Assembly (NCBI RefSeq): GCF_041624475.1
Contig: NZ_JBFJUX010000003.1
Span: forward strand, 248,001-312,000
DNA length: 64,000 nucleotides
DNA from: Litorivivens sp041624475
GTDB taxonomy: Bacteria; Pseudomonadota; Gammaproteobacteria; Pseudomonadales; Spongiibacteraceae
Reading direction: 5' to 3'
This document shows positions 36,566 through 44,533 of this stretch, piece after piece. The position numbers were made by a program, and so were the translations under genes. The notes below the pieces were generated by a model that was given only the letters and a program-made list of their open reading frames with translations, did no database searches and was not told the DNA's origin. Within the stretch, counting starts at the first letter, position 1. Each line of letters opens with the position of its first letter.

Positions 36566-36769
36566 TCAGAGCAGAAAGCGCTTGCTGATTTCAAAGGCCA
36601 GATAAGCCCACAGAGCAATACATACGATCAGCCCGAGCGGGCCGCGCTTTTGCTCATCTTCGCTATCGCCCTGACTCGTAATCCTCGCAGAACCGCAGGC
36701 GGGGCAGCGCCCCTGCTTGAACTTGCGACCCTGGTAACTGCAGTCCTGGCACTGGTATCCCAAGGGCAT
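36566..36769 (-). CDS. Small zinc-ribbon membrane protein
   Basis: 67 aa. Two CxxC pairs (CQDCSYQG and CPACGSAR) form a likely zinc ribbon, followed by an acidic linker and a C-terminal membrane helix (GLIVCIALWAYLAFEI). The architecture argues for a real gene despite the size. It is convergent with the acyl-CoA synthetase, only 6 bp away, and downstream of the LysR gene in the same direction. Function unknown. Confidence 0.7.
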   Translation of the reverse strand: MPLGYQCQDCSYQGRKFKQGRCPACGSARITSQGDSEDEQKRGPLGLIVCIALWAYLAFEISKRFLL

Positions 36770-36816
36770 AGGGTTTCCCTTATTATTATGTGCTGTTGTC
36801 GTTTATTTAGAGCGCC

Positions 36817-37755
36817 TTATTTAAGAACGTACTCTCCGTAGGCGTCGATATTTTCTTCCAGTTCATGCGCCGAAACCCGACCTTCCAGAGCGGGAATGCG
36901 TGGCTCAATAGCTTCCAGCATAAAGTCCCGAAATATACGGATGCGGGCGGTGGTGCGCAAATCGATATGCGACAGCACCCAGAAACCCATGGGCTCATCC
37001 ACATGTTCGCAGGGAATACGCCTCAGCAAGGGATCCATTTCACCCAGGCCGGTTGGCAGTTGTGCGATACCGTGGCCGTGGCGCACCAGATCGTGGGTCA
37101 CGTTGAGAGAATTGACGCGATAGCGTACCGGCAGATCGGGAAAGCCTTTTTCTTTCCACTGGGGCAAAGGGCGGCGTTGATCCGACAGCCACATTATCGC
37201 GCCGACGCTGCGATCACCCTTACTCAAACTTTCAGCCAATTCCCGAGTGCCGTAAATCCCGTAGGCGAAATCGGCAATCTTCTTACCCAGCACATTGGGC
37301 GGTGGATCATTGGTGACCCGAAACGCAATGTCCGCCTCATGCACTGACAGGTTGAAGGGGTCTTCTGATGAGATCAGCTCAATGGTGATGTCCGGATACT
37401 TTTCGCAAAAGGCCTTCAACGCCGGCTGCAACACCCGCTGAATGGTCAGATCTACTGCGGTGACTTTCAGGGTGCCGCTGAGCTCCTGACTGTCAGCCAG
37501 TACCTGTCGTTGAATGGTATTTACCTCATCCGCAATGGCTTCCGCTGATTTCAGCACCTGCTCGCCGACTGGGGTTATCAACCAGCCTGCGGTTGAACGG
37601 TCGAACAAGCGGACGTTGAGCTGTTTCTCGAGTGCGGTAATACGCCGCGAGACCGTTGTGTGATTGACGTCCAGCGCGCGGGCCGCTGCGGTCACCGAGC
37701 CCTCCCGAACAACGGCCAGGCAATACTGAATATCGTTCCAATCTAGGTTCTGCAT
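36817..37755 (-). CDS. LysR-family transcriptional regulator
   Basis: 312 aa. The N-terminal winged helix reads DIQYCLAVVREGSVTAAARA (helix-turn-helix continuing to LDVNHTTVSRRITALEKQL); the effector-binding domain follows. It is divergent from the small secreted protein at 37869, which may be its target, with 113 bp between them. The effector is unknown. Confidence 0.9.
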   Translation of the reverse strand: MQNLDWNDIQYCLAVVREGSVTAAARALDVNHTTVSRRITALEKQLNVRLFDRSTAGWLITPVGEQVLKSAEAIADEVNTIQRQVLADSQELSGTLKVTAVDLTIQRVLQPALKAFCEKYPDITIELISSEDPFNLSVHEADIAFRVTNDPPPNVLGKKIADFAYGIYGTRELAESLSKGDRSVGAIMWLSDQRRPLPQWKEKGFPDLPVRYRVNSLNVTHDLVRHGHGIAQLPTGLGEMDPLLRRIPCEHVDEPMGFWVLSHIDLRTTARIRIFRDFMLEAIEPRIPALEGRVSAHELEENIDAYGEYVLK

Positions 37756-37868
37756 GTACGCACACCTGTTCTGCCAAAACGGCTATTCCTGTGTATGAGT
37801 GCAGATAGTAACGTGGTCACCGTGGCAAACACAAGCGCCATCCAAACAAAGATGATGAGGACTGGGAC

Positions 37869-38159
37869 ATGAACACACTGACAAAACTGACCGCTACGCT
37901 TTCCACTGTAATGCTGTTGAGTAGCCCGACTTTTGCCGGTACTTCCGTCAATGACATGGCGAGTATCTGCAAAGCCGGTGCGCTGGATCAATTCAACAAA
38001 TCTGAACCCGCCCGCGTGAAATTCAAAGGCGTATCAGGCCCGCGTTCTGCCAAAACTGTTCGCCTGCAGGTGTTTCCTCAGAACGGTGACTCTTTCAATG
38101 CCATCTGCGAGCTGAACACCAAGACTGGCGAAATTCTTTCCCTTTCACGCCAAAGCTGA
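37869..38159 (+). CDS. Small secreted protein of unknown function
   Basis: 96 aa with a clear signal peptide (MNTLTKLTATLSTVMLLSSPTFAG). The mature part has two cysteines (CKAG and CELN) that could form a disulfide, and is otherwise basic and polar. GATGAGGA lies just upstream of the ATG, and a strong terminator follows, so it is a monocistronic real gene. I do not recognise the family. Confidence 0.75.
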   Translation: MNTLTKLTATLSTVMLLSSPTFAGTSVNDMASICKAGALDQFNKSEPARVKFKGVSGPRSAKTVRLQVFPQNGDSFNAICELNTKTGEILSLSRQS

Positions 38160-38193
38160 AAGGCTGCCATCCAGGCTCCCCCGATTATGGGAC

Positions 38194-38217
38194 ACCCCGC
38201 GCAAGCGGGGTTCTTTT
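38194..38217 (+). terminator. Rho-independent terminator after the small secreted protein
   Basis: Stem ACCCCGC/GCGGGGT with a GCAA tetraloop, then TCTTTT. Confidence 0.8.
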
Positions 38218-38323
38218 GTGCTGCAACCCCGCGCTTGTTCAAATATTCACTATCACTGCATCTGATAGCAGGCCGTCAATTACTGCCGTAATCTCAAGGT
38301 TCAAGGCCTGACCCGGAGCTGCC

Positions 38324-39067
38324 ATGAGCAAAGATAGATTTTCCCATGCGTCCGATGACTACCTGCGATATCGCCCCCGCTACTCCTTCTCGCTATTTAA
38401 TGAACTAGCCGGGCTGGCTGAGCGGCATGAGCAGGCTTGGGATTGCGGTTGTGGCAGCGGTCAGGCGAGTCTCGCCCTGGCGCAGTATTTTCAGCGGGTG
38501 CTGGCGACGGACTTGAGCCTTGCTCAGGTCGTCGAGGCTCCTGCCCACAACAGGGTTCGCTACGCTGCGGCGCGGGCTGAGCAGCCGCCCTTGGGGGCTG
38601 AAAGTGTTGATCTGATTCTGGTTGCCCAGGCTTTGCACTGGTTTGATTTTCAGGCATTTTTTGCCGAGGTAGAGCGGGTGCTGCGCCGCGGCGGCGTGTT
38701 TGCTGCGGTGACTTATAATCTGCTCACCATTACGCCGGAAATTGATGCTCTGGTGCACGAACTTTATTACGGTCTGTTGGAGGGATGCTGGGATGCCGAG
38801 CGCCGCCACGTTGAAGAGGCCTACCGTACTATACCGCTCCCCTATAAGCCGATTCCGGGTGCTGGCGCGGGGCACAGTCTTCAGGCGCAGTGGAGCGTGG
38901 ATCATCTCTTGGGTTACCTGCGAACCTGGTCCGGGGTTAAACAATATCAGAGTCGCTACGCCAAAGATCCTGTGGCTTTGGTGGAGCCCGCCCTGCGGGC
39001 CGCCTGGCAGGATGGCGAGCGAGCAGTGAACTGGCCGCTGACGGTCCTGGTCAGGCGCAAACCCTGA
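38324..39067 (+). CDS. Class I SAM-dependent methyltransferase
   Basis: 247 aa. Motif I is AWDCGCGSGQASLALAQYF, with an Asp-x-Gly-x-Gly variant (DCGCGSG), motif II has ATDLSLAQV, and the post-motif ESVDLILVAQALHWFD resembles the UbiE/trans-aconitate methyltransferase-like group. The acceptor is unknown. Six bp separate it from the convergent AraC gene. Confidence 0.88.
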   Translation: MSKDRFSHASDDYLRYRPRYSFSLFNELAGLAERHEQAWDCGCGSGQASLALAQYFQRVLATDLSLAQVVEAPAHNRVRYAAARAEQPPLGAESVDLILVAQALHWFDFQAFFAEVERVLRRGGVFAAVTYNLLTITPEIDALVHELYYGLLEGCWDAERRHVEEAYRTIPLPYKPIPGAGAGHSLQAQWSVDHLLGYLRTWSGVKQYQSRYAKDPVALVEPALRAAWQDGERAVNWPLTVLVRRKP

Positions 39068-39073
39068 TGGCGC

Positions 39074-40069
39074 TCAGGTTTCCCTCTGGCGCCGGTAGCT
39101 ATTGGGCGGCATGCCGGTCCAGCTTTTGAATGACCGGATAAAGGCGCTTGGTTCCGAAAAACCCAGCTCATAGGAAATTTCCTGCACGCTGCGATCCGAC
39201 TGTTCGAGCAGGTCAATGGCGGTGTCGCGCAGTAATTCGTTGCGAATCTGCCTGAAATCACAGCCTTCCTCGCGCAGTCGGCGGCGCAGGGTCTGAGGCG
39301 TCAGGCCAAGCGAGTGGGCTATCTGGTCGTAACTGGGGGCATGAGGCAGGCTGTTGCGAATATAGCGGCGAATACGCTCGGTATAACTTTTCTGGTGGGT
39401 CGGCATAAACAACAGGTTGTAGGGCAGCTGGCGCAGCAGGGCCTCCAGTTCTTCGCGGTTTTTTATCAATGGCAGGTTGAGCAGGCGTTCTTCGAAGATC
39501 AGTTCCGTCAATGGTTGCTCAAACCGGGTCGGACTGAAAAAGAGGTAGTGGTATTCGTCGCGATAGCGCGGTGCTGGGTGTTGGCAATGTACGGCCTGCA
39601 GTGGCAGCGGCGTGCCCACCAGCCAGCTCATAAAACGGTGTGTGAGCATCAGGTGTTGCTCAACCACCCACGGCGCCAGGGGGGCGCTGGCGTGCATCTG
39701 ATAGCGCGCGAGCTGGCCGTCGCAGATCAGTTGGAGCGAATACCCGGTTTCAAACAGGCTGTTAAAGCGTATCTGGCGTTTTACCGCGCCGCGCAGGTCG
39801 ACGCCTTCGCTGGCGTACTCCGCCATCACCCGGTAGGTGCCCAGCGGCAGAGGGCGAGAAAAATGACCCACCGCTTCGTCGGCGGACAGCTTCATTGCCT
39901 GGCGGCTGAGTTGCGCGAACTGGGCGGGTGAGATTCGCGCTTTGTCCTGATCGAGAATAGCCGGACTTATGCCTGCCAACTGCAGCAAGGCTTCACGGCT
40001 GCAGTCAGGCGAATCAAAATGTTCCAGCATGGCATGCACGAAGCAGACAGAGATGGTGCGGCTGTTCAC
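39074..40069 (-). CDS. AraC-family transcriptional regulator
   Basis: 331 aa. An N-terminal domain of the 'arabinose-binding AraC' type used by OruR- and lipid-catabolism regulators precedes two C-terminal helix-turn-helix motifs: YDQIAHSLGLTPQTLRRRLR and the conserved SVQEISYELGFSEPSAFIRSF. It is divergent from the SDR at 40279. A 45-bp sequence with 21-bp-spaced direct repeats, the usual geometry of AraC-family sites, starts 43 bp before its start codon and recurs upstream of the acyl-CoA dehydrogenase operon. Confidence 0.92.
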   Translation of the reverse strand: MNSRTISVCFVHAMLEHFDSPDCSREALLQLAGISPAILDQDKARISPAQFAQLSRQAMKLSADEAVGHFSRPLPLGTYRVMAEYASEGVDLRGAVKRQIRFNSLFETGYSLQLICDGQLARYQMHASAPLAPWVVEQHLMLTHRFMSWLVGTPLPLQAVHCQHPAPRYRDEYHYLFFSPTRFEQPLTELIFEERLLNLPLIKNREELEALLRQLPYNLLFMPTHQKSYTERIRRYIRNSLPHAPSYDQIAHSLGLTPQTLRRRLREEGCDFRQIRNELLRDTAIDLLEQSDRSVQEISYELGFSEPSAFIRSFKSWTGMPPNSYRRQRET

Positions 40070-40111
40070 GCGATTCCCTAGTTAAGGTGATTGAGCGAAA
40101 GAGCCATCCTA

Positions 40112-40156
40112 TGTAACAAAATATCAATCTAATGTCACTGGCCGTCATTGTTCGGC
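40112..40156 (+). promoter_or_regulatory. Candidate AraC-family operator in the AraC/SDR divergent region
   Basis: TGTAAC (40112) and TGTCAC (40133) are 21 bp apart and are followed by GTCATTGTTCG (40144-40154). It matches the 32565 site over 45 bp without gaps (33 identities). The two sites are 7.5 kb apart in non-homologous contexts. Confidence 0.5.
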
Positions 40157-40278
40157 ATTGCCAGCGACGACAAGCTATGGCAGCGTAATCAACCCGCCGC
40201 AGCTTGCCGGACAGGCTTGCCAATGCCGCTGTGTGGCTGCGAGCAGAATTTTATAATTGTTTGATAGAGGGAAACTTT

Positions 40279-41052
40279 ATGGATATCAATGGCAAGGTGG
40301 CGATCGTTACCGGCGGCGCTTCCGGATTGGGTGAAGCGACTGTTCGGGCCTATGTTGAGAAAGGTGCCAAGGTCGCCATTTTCGATCTGAACGAGGAGCG
40401 CGCTCAAAATATTATCAGCGAGCTGGGCAGCGAAAAAGTCAGCTTTTATCAAGTGAATGTGGCGGACGAAGCGTCGGTGAAAGCGGCGATTGACGGCGTA
40501 ATGCAAAGCTGGGGCGCCATCCATATCTGCAACAACTACGCCGGCATTGGCAATGCGGTCAAAACCCTGAGCAAGAACGGCCCCTTCCCGCTGGATTCCT
40601 ACAAGCAGGTTATCGAGGTCAATCTGATCGGAACCTTCAATGTTGCCCGGCTGGCCGCTGAGCAGATCGCGAAAAATGAGCCCTACGACGGTGCCAATGC
40701 CCGCGGTGTGATCATCAATACTGCATCGGTAGCCGCCTATGAAGGACAAATCGGGCAGGTGGCTTACAGCTCGTCCAAGGGTGGTGTGGTCGGCATGACC
40801 GTTCCCATGGCGCGTGATCTGGCGTCCTATGGTATCCGGGTAAATACCATCGTACCTGGCCTGATTCACACACCGCTGTTTGAGATGATTCCGGAGGAGG
40901 CCTATAAGTCCCTTGAGGCCAGTGTGGTGAACCCGAAGCGTCTTGGGCGCCCCGAAGAAATCGCCCACCTGTCGGTGATGATTGCTGAAAACGAGTATAT
41001 GAATGCCGAATGCATCCGGCTGGATGGCGGTATTCGAATGCAGCCCCGTTAG
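40279..41052 (+). CDS. Short-chain dehydrogenase/reductase, 3-hydroxyacyl-CoA dehydrogenase type 2-like
   Basis: 257 aa from ATG 40279 (AGAGGG upstream); the frame upstream to 40204 is not family-like. Cofactor motif AIVTGGASGLGEATVRA, NNYAGIG in place of NNAG, catalytic Ser-Tyr-Lys in TASVAAYEGQIGQVAYSSSK, and the C-terminal ECIRLDGGIRM. Resembles HSD17B10-type SDRs, which act on 3-hydroxyacyl-CoA and steroids. It is divergent from the AraC gene and probably controlled by it. Confidence 0.9.
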   Translation: MDINGKVAIVTGGASGLGEATVRAYVEKGAKVAIFDLNEERAQNIISELGSEKVSFYQVNVADEASVKAAIDGVMQSWGAIHICNNYAGIGNAVKTLSKNGPFPLDSYKQVIEVNLIGTFNVARLAAEQIAKNEPYDGANARGVIINTASVAAYEGQIGQVAYSSSKGGVVGMTVPMARDLASYGIRVNTIVPGLIHTPLFEMIPEEAYKSLEASVVNPKRLGRPEEIAHLSVMIAENEYMNAECIRLDGGIRMQPR

Positions 41053-41075
41053 TTTTTCTTGATTCCCACCTATGA

Positions 41076-41097
41076 GGCCGGCGTTATGTCGCCGGCC
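41076..41097 (+). terminator. Hairpin after the SDR
   Basis: 8-bp GC-rich stem (GGCCGGCG/CGCCGGCC) with a 6-base loop; no T-run, so a weak terminator or mRNA-stabilising hairpin. Confidence 0.5.
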
Positions 41098-41139
41098 CTG
41101 ATCCAGAACGCTTCTTTAATCGTACACGGCAAAATGTGA

Positions 41140-41178
41140 TGTAACGGCTGGCAACATCGATATCGCCTCGCTAACATT
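41140..41178 (+). promoter_or_regulatory. Weak third match to the candidate AraC operator
   Basis: TGTAAC (41140) and TATCGC (41161) are again 21 bp apart, followed by CATTG (41174), one base off the spacing of the other two sites. Only about 15 of the first 27 bases match. It lies upstream of the molybdenum hydroxylase genes. Confidence 0.25.
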
Positions 41179-41227
41179 GGCCTCCGGCACGTCCGCATTT
41201 CTATAACAGTCACGACGTGGGGTGGCA

Positions 41228-41713
41228 ATGACGTTTCCTAAACCCAAGCAGTCCCTGGCGATCACGGTTAACGGCCGGGTTGAGCAGGCGGAAGTCAGTC
41301 CCGACAAACCTCTATTGTGGGTCTTGAGGGATGAGTTAGCGCTGAAAGGTTCCAAGTACAGTTGCGGCCGGGCGCTGTGCGGTGCCTGCACTGTTCATGT
41401 TGATGGTCAGCCGACCCGCGCCTGTGTTACGCCCGTCAAGTCGGTGGCGGGAAAGTCGGTGACCACCATAGAGGCTTTGAGCGAGACTGAGCTGGGTGCC
41501 AGGGTACAACGAGCTTGGGCCAGTCTGAACGTTCCCCAGTGCGGTTACTGCCAGTCCGGCCAGATTATGGCCGTTGTCGCACTCCTGAAAGCGATACCTG
41601 TGCCCACTGACCAGCAAATAGACGAGGCTCTGTCCGGCAATATCTGCCGATGCGGCATGTACCCGCGAATCCGCAAGGCGGTTCATGAATTGGCTGCGGG
41701 AGGCTTTGCATGA
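41228..41713 (+). CDS. (2Fe-2S) subunit of a xanthine dehydrogenase-family hydroxylase (IorA-like)
   Basis: About 161 aa. The plant-type cluster CGRALCGACTVHVDGQPTRAC and the C-terminal cluster CGYCQSGQIM ... GNICRCGMYPRI bind the two [2Fe-2S] centres of the family (given here as CGRALCGACTV, CGYCQSGQ, CRCGMYPR). It passes electrons from the molybdenum site. GTG 41222 is also possible; ATG 41228 has better spacing from GGGG. Its stop overlaps the ATG of the large subunit. The isoquinoline 1-oxidoreductase group is the closest recognised family. Confidence 0.92.
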   Translation: MTFPKPKQSLAITVNGRVEQAEVSPDKPLLWVLRDELALKGSKYSCGRALCGACTVHVDGQPTRACVTPVKSVAGKSVTTIEALSETELGARVQRAWASLNVPQCGYCQSGQIMAVVALLKAIPVPTDQQIDEALSGNICRCGMYPRIRKAVHELAAGGFA

Positions 41714-43956
41714 AAAAGCCTCTGTTGCGCCGTGATTTCATGCGCGCTACGGCAATCGCCGGCGGCGGTATGCTGGTGGCCTGTAAATGGGATTCCGACA
41801 GCAGCTCCGACACACCTGTCCCCAGAGGGTCTGCTGCCGACAATGCACCGCCCACTGCGGATCCAAATGCCGAACGCTGGACCCCCAACGCCTTTATTCG
41901 TATCAGTGCTGATAATTTCGTGACGGTTATCGTTGGCGCGGCGGAGATCGGGCAGGGCACAATGACGGCAGTTCCCATGATAGTCGCCGAAGAGCTTGAT
42001 GCCGACTGGCAGCGAGTGAGTTGGGAACAGTCACCAGCCTCTGCAATAACTTACGGAAACCCTTTCTGGCAGGGTGAAGGAGGCCTGGGCGATCTGGATC
42101 AGGCGGGCCTGCAGATCACTGCGGCCAGTACCACGGTGCGCGGTTACTACACTTCCCAGCGGCGCGCGGGTGCAGCAGTCAGACAGATGTTGCTGGAAGC
42201 CGCCTCTGATCAATTGGGTGTTTCGGTAGAGAGCCTTACCACCCGAGACAGCTTCGTTATTCACGAGGCAAGCGGAACACGGCTCAGTTACGGTTCATTG
42301 GCTGCTGCGGCGGCAGAAAAATCTCCTCCTTCAGCACCCGCCCTCAAATCGCCTAGCGAATTTCGCCTGATCGGTCAGAGCAAACAGCGCCTTGATGCAC
42401 GAGAGAAAACTGACGGCTCGCTGGCCTACGGCTTTGATTTTGAAATTCCGGATATGGTCACCGTAATGGTGATTCGCGCACCACGATTTGGTGCAATTCT
42501 GCAAAGCTCCGATGACTCTGCAGCGTGGGACGTGGATGGCTATCTGGGCAGCCACCGGGTGCCTTCGGGTTTGGCGGTAGTCGGAACCGACTTCTGGAGC
42601 GTTGAACAGGCCCGCAAGCTTATACAAACCGTATGGCTGGACGGTAGCGGGGAGGACTTATCTACCTCAGACTTGAAAGGCCAGTTTGATACCCGCAACA
42701 AACTACCGGGCCTGCCAGTGCGAAACGATGGCCTGGGGGTGATCAGTTTACTCGATGGCGAGATCACCGCTGATTATCACTTTCCCTATCTGGCCCATGC
42801 ACCGATGGAGCCGTTGAACGTCACCATCGACTTCCGCGGCAGTGAGTGTGATATCTGGTGTGGCAGCCAGTGGCCCGACATGGATGCCTTGGTCGCGGCA
42901 ACGGTGCTAGGCCTGCCGCCAACGGCAGTCAATTTCCACAACCTGCTGTCTGGCGGTGGTTTTGGCCGACGCGCCTGCCTTGGTTTTGATTACATTCAGG
43001 AGGCGGCGCATGTCGCCCGCGCCGTAAACCGACCGTTAAAGGTGGTGTGGACGCGGGAAGACGATATTCGCGGTGGTTACTACCGGCCCTATACTGCCTG
43101 CCGTCTCAGTGCTTCGCTTGCCGGTAGCACAATTGATACCTGGTCCCATCGTGTGGCCAGCCAGACTTTGCTGATCAGCCCGCTGGTCGAGGTGGCAACG
43201 GGGCTGGTAACGGAAGAAGTCCAAACCAGTCAGGGCGCTAAGGAAATGCCTTACGCCATTCCTAACGTCTACGTTGATACGCATTCGATCAACAATGGCG
43301 TGCCCACGCTCTGGGTGCGTTCGGTGGCAAATGCCACCAATGTGTATGCGGTCGAAACCTTCTTTGATCATCTTGCAAAGCGGGCGGCGCGGCATCCATT
43401 GACGCTCCGGCGCGAATTGCTGACTGAAAAACCGCGCCATTTAGCTGTGTTGAATGCCGTGGCCGAAATGGCTAATTGGACACCGCAGACTAAAGATAGC
43501 CTGCATCGTGGGGTGGCGCTTTTCGCATCCTATGAGAGTTTGATTGCCCAGCTGGTTGAGGCGCAGGTCGTTCAGCAGAACAATGGCTCACACAAGGTGA
43601 CTATCCGCAAAATCTACAGCGCCGTTGATTGCGGCACGGCGGTGAATCCTGATTTGGTGGAGGCGCAGATTGAATCGGGCATTGTCTTTGCCCTGTCTTC
43701 GGCATTGTTCGGCGAAATTGAGCTGGAAGAGGGAGTTGTGAAACAGAGTAACTTTCACGATTACCCGGTCCTTCGAATGTATCAAACACCAGCGATGGAA
43801 ACCCGAATACTGCCCTCCGATCATTCACCTGGCGGAGTAGGGGAATTGGGTGTGCCCTGCGTGGCGCCCGCGCTGGCTAATGCCATTTACGCGGCGACTG
43901 GAGAGCTTTATACCTCGTTGCCTCTGAACAACAACCCTTCACTGGTTTTTGAGTAG
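41710..43956 (+). CDS. Molybdopterin-binding subunit of an IorB-like hydroxylase, Tat-exported
   Basis: 748 aa. The N-terminus LLRRDFMRATAIAGGGMLVAC has a twin-arginine motif and a lipobox-like LVAC, so the enzyme is probably exported by Tat and may be a lipoprotein. Molybdenum-hydroxylase segments include GAAEIGQGTMTAVPMIVAEE, PYLAHAPMEPLN, SGGGFGRRACLGFDY and the C-terminal SPGGVGELGVPCVAPALANA with the catalytic Glu. It is a single-chain IorB type rather than three-subunit Xdh. Hydroxylates an N-heterocycle or an aldehyde; substrate unknown. No dedicated maturation gene (xdhC-type) or mocA is adjacent. Confidence 0.92.
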   Translation: MKKPLLRRDFMRATAIAGGGMLVACKWDSDSSSDTPVPRGSAADNAPPTADPNAERWTPNAFIRISADNFVTVIVGAAEIGQGTMTAVPMIVAEELDADWQRVSWEQSPASAITYGNPFWQGEGGLGDLDQAGLQITAASTTVRGYYTSQRRAGAAVRQMLLEAASDQLGVSVESLTTRDSFVIHEASGTRLSYGSLAAAAAEKSPPSAPALKSPSEFRLIGQSKQRLDAREKTDGSLAYGFDFEIPDMVTVMVIRAPRFGAILQSSDDSAAWDVDGYLGSHRVPSGLAVVGTDFWSVEQARKLIQTVWLDGSGEDLSTSDLKGQFDTRNKLPGLPVRNDGLGVISLLDGEITADYHFPYLAHAPMEPLNVTIDFRGSECDIWCGSQWPDMDALVAATVLGLPPTAVNFHNLLSGGGFGRRACLGFDYIQEAAHVARAVNRPLKVVWTREDDIRGGYYRPYTACRLSASLAGSTIDTWSHRVASQTLLISPLVEVATGLVTEEVQTSQGAKEMPYAIPNVYVDTHSINNGVPTLWVRSVANATNVYAVETFFDHLAKRAARHPLTLRRELLTEKPRHLAVLNAVAEMANWTPQTKDSLHRGVALFASYESLIAQLVEAQVVQQNNGSHKVTIRKIYSAVDCGTAVNPDLVEAQIESGIVFALSSALFGEIELEEGVVKQSNFHDYPVLRMYQTPAMETRILPSDHSPGGVGELGVPCVAPALANAIYAATGELYTSLPLNNNPSLVFE

Positions 43957-43965
43957 GGAGCTGCC

Positions 43966-44532
43966 ATGATTCGCACAGCGCTAGTTACGGGTTTGTTGGG
44001 GGCTGTTCTAAATGTGGCGGCGCAAACGCCCCACTCATTTGATCCGATTGCGGAAGTGCTGCAGCATCCGCGTTGTTTGAATTGTCATACCTTTACCGAG
44101 TATCCGACCCAGTCGCGCAAAGTGGTGGACCCGGTCAGCGGTGACGTCAGCTATCTGCGATTCCGTCACGCCCAGCGGGTAATCCGGGGTGAAAAGGGCT
44201 TTGGCGCGCCTACGTTGCAATGCGGCGCCTGTCATCAGGACGAAAACGTTGCCGACGGCAAGGTGCCCGGTGCACCACACTGGCATCTGGCGCCGCTGAG
44301 TATGGGCTGGGAAGGGCTGAATCGCGGCGAGTTATGCGAGACGCTGAAAGATACCGATAAAAACGGTGGGCGTGATCTAGCTGCCCTGGTCAAACATATG
44401 GAAGAAGATGCGCTTGTGCTGTGGGGCTGGAGTCCGGGCGGTGATCGCGACACGCCCCCTTATGCGCATGCAGACTTTATCGATTTGTTAAAGCTCTGGG
44501 TAGCAGAGGGAGCCCCCTGTCCCACGAACTAA
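43966..44532 (+). CDS. Diheme c-type cytochrome partner of the hydroxylase
   Basis: 188 aa with a signal peptide (MIRTALVTGLLGAVLNVAAQ) and two heme motifs, CLNCH near residue 38 and CGACH near residue 86. The wide spacing is unlike ordinary tandem cytochromes c. It begins 9 bp after the molybdenum subunit in the same operon, so it should accept its electrons in the periplasm. Such proteins are often annotated as a third isoquinoline 1-oxidoreductase subunit. Confidence 0.85.
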   Translation: MIRTALVTGLLGAVLNVAAQTPHSFDPIAEVLQHPRCLNCHTFTEYPTQSRKVVDPVSGDVSYLRFRHAQRVIRGEKGFGAPTLQCGACHQDENVADGKVPGAPHWHLAPLSMGWEGLNRGELCETLKDTDKNGGRDLAALVKHMEEDALVLWGWSPGGDRDTPPYAHADFIDLLKLWVAEGAPCPTN

Positions 44533-44533
44533 C

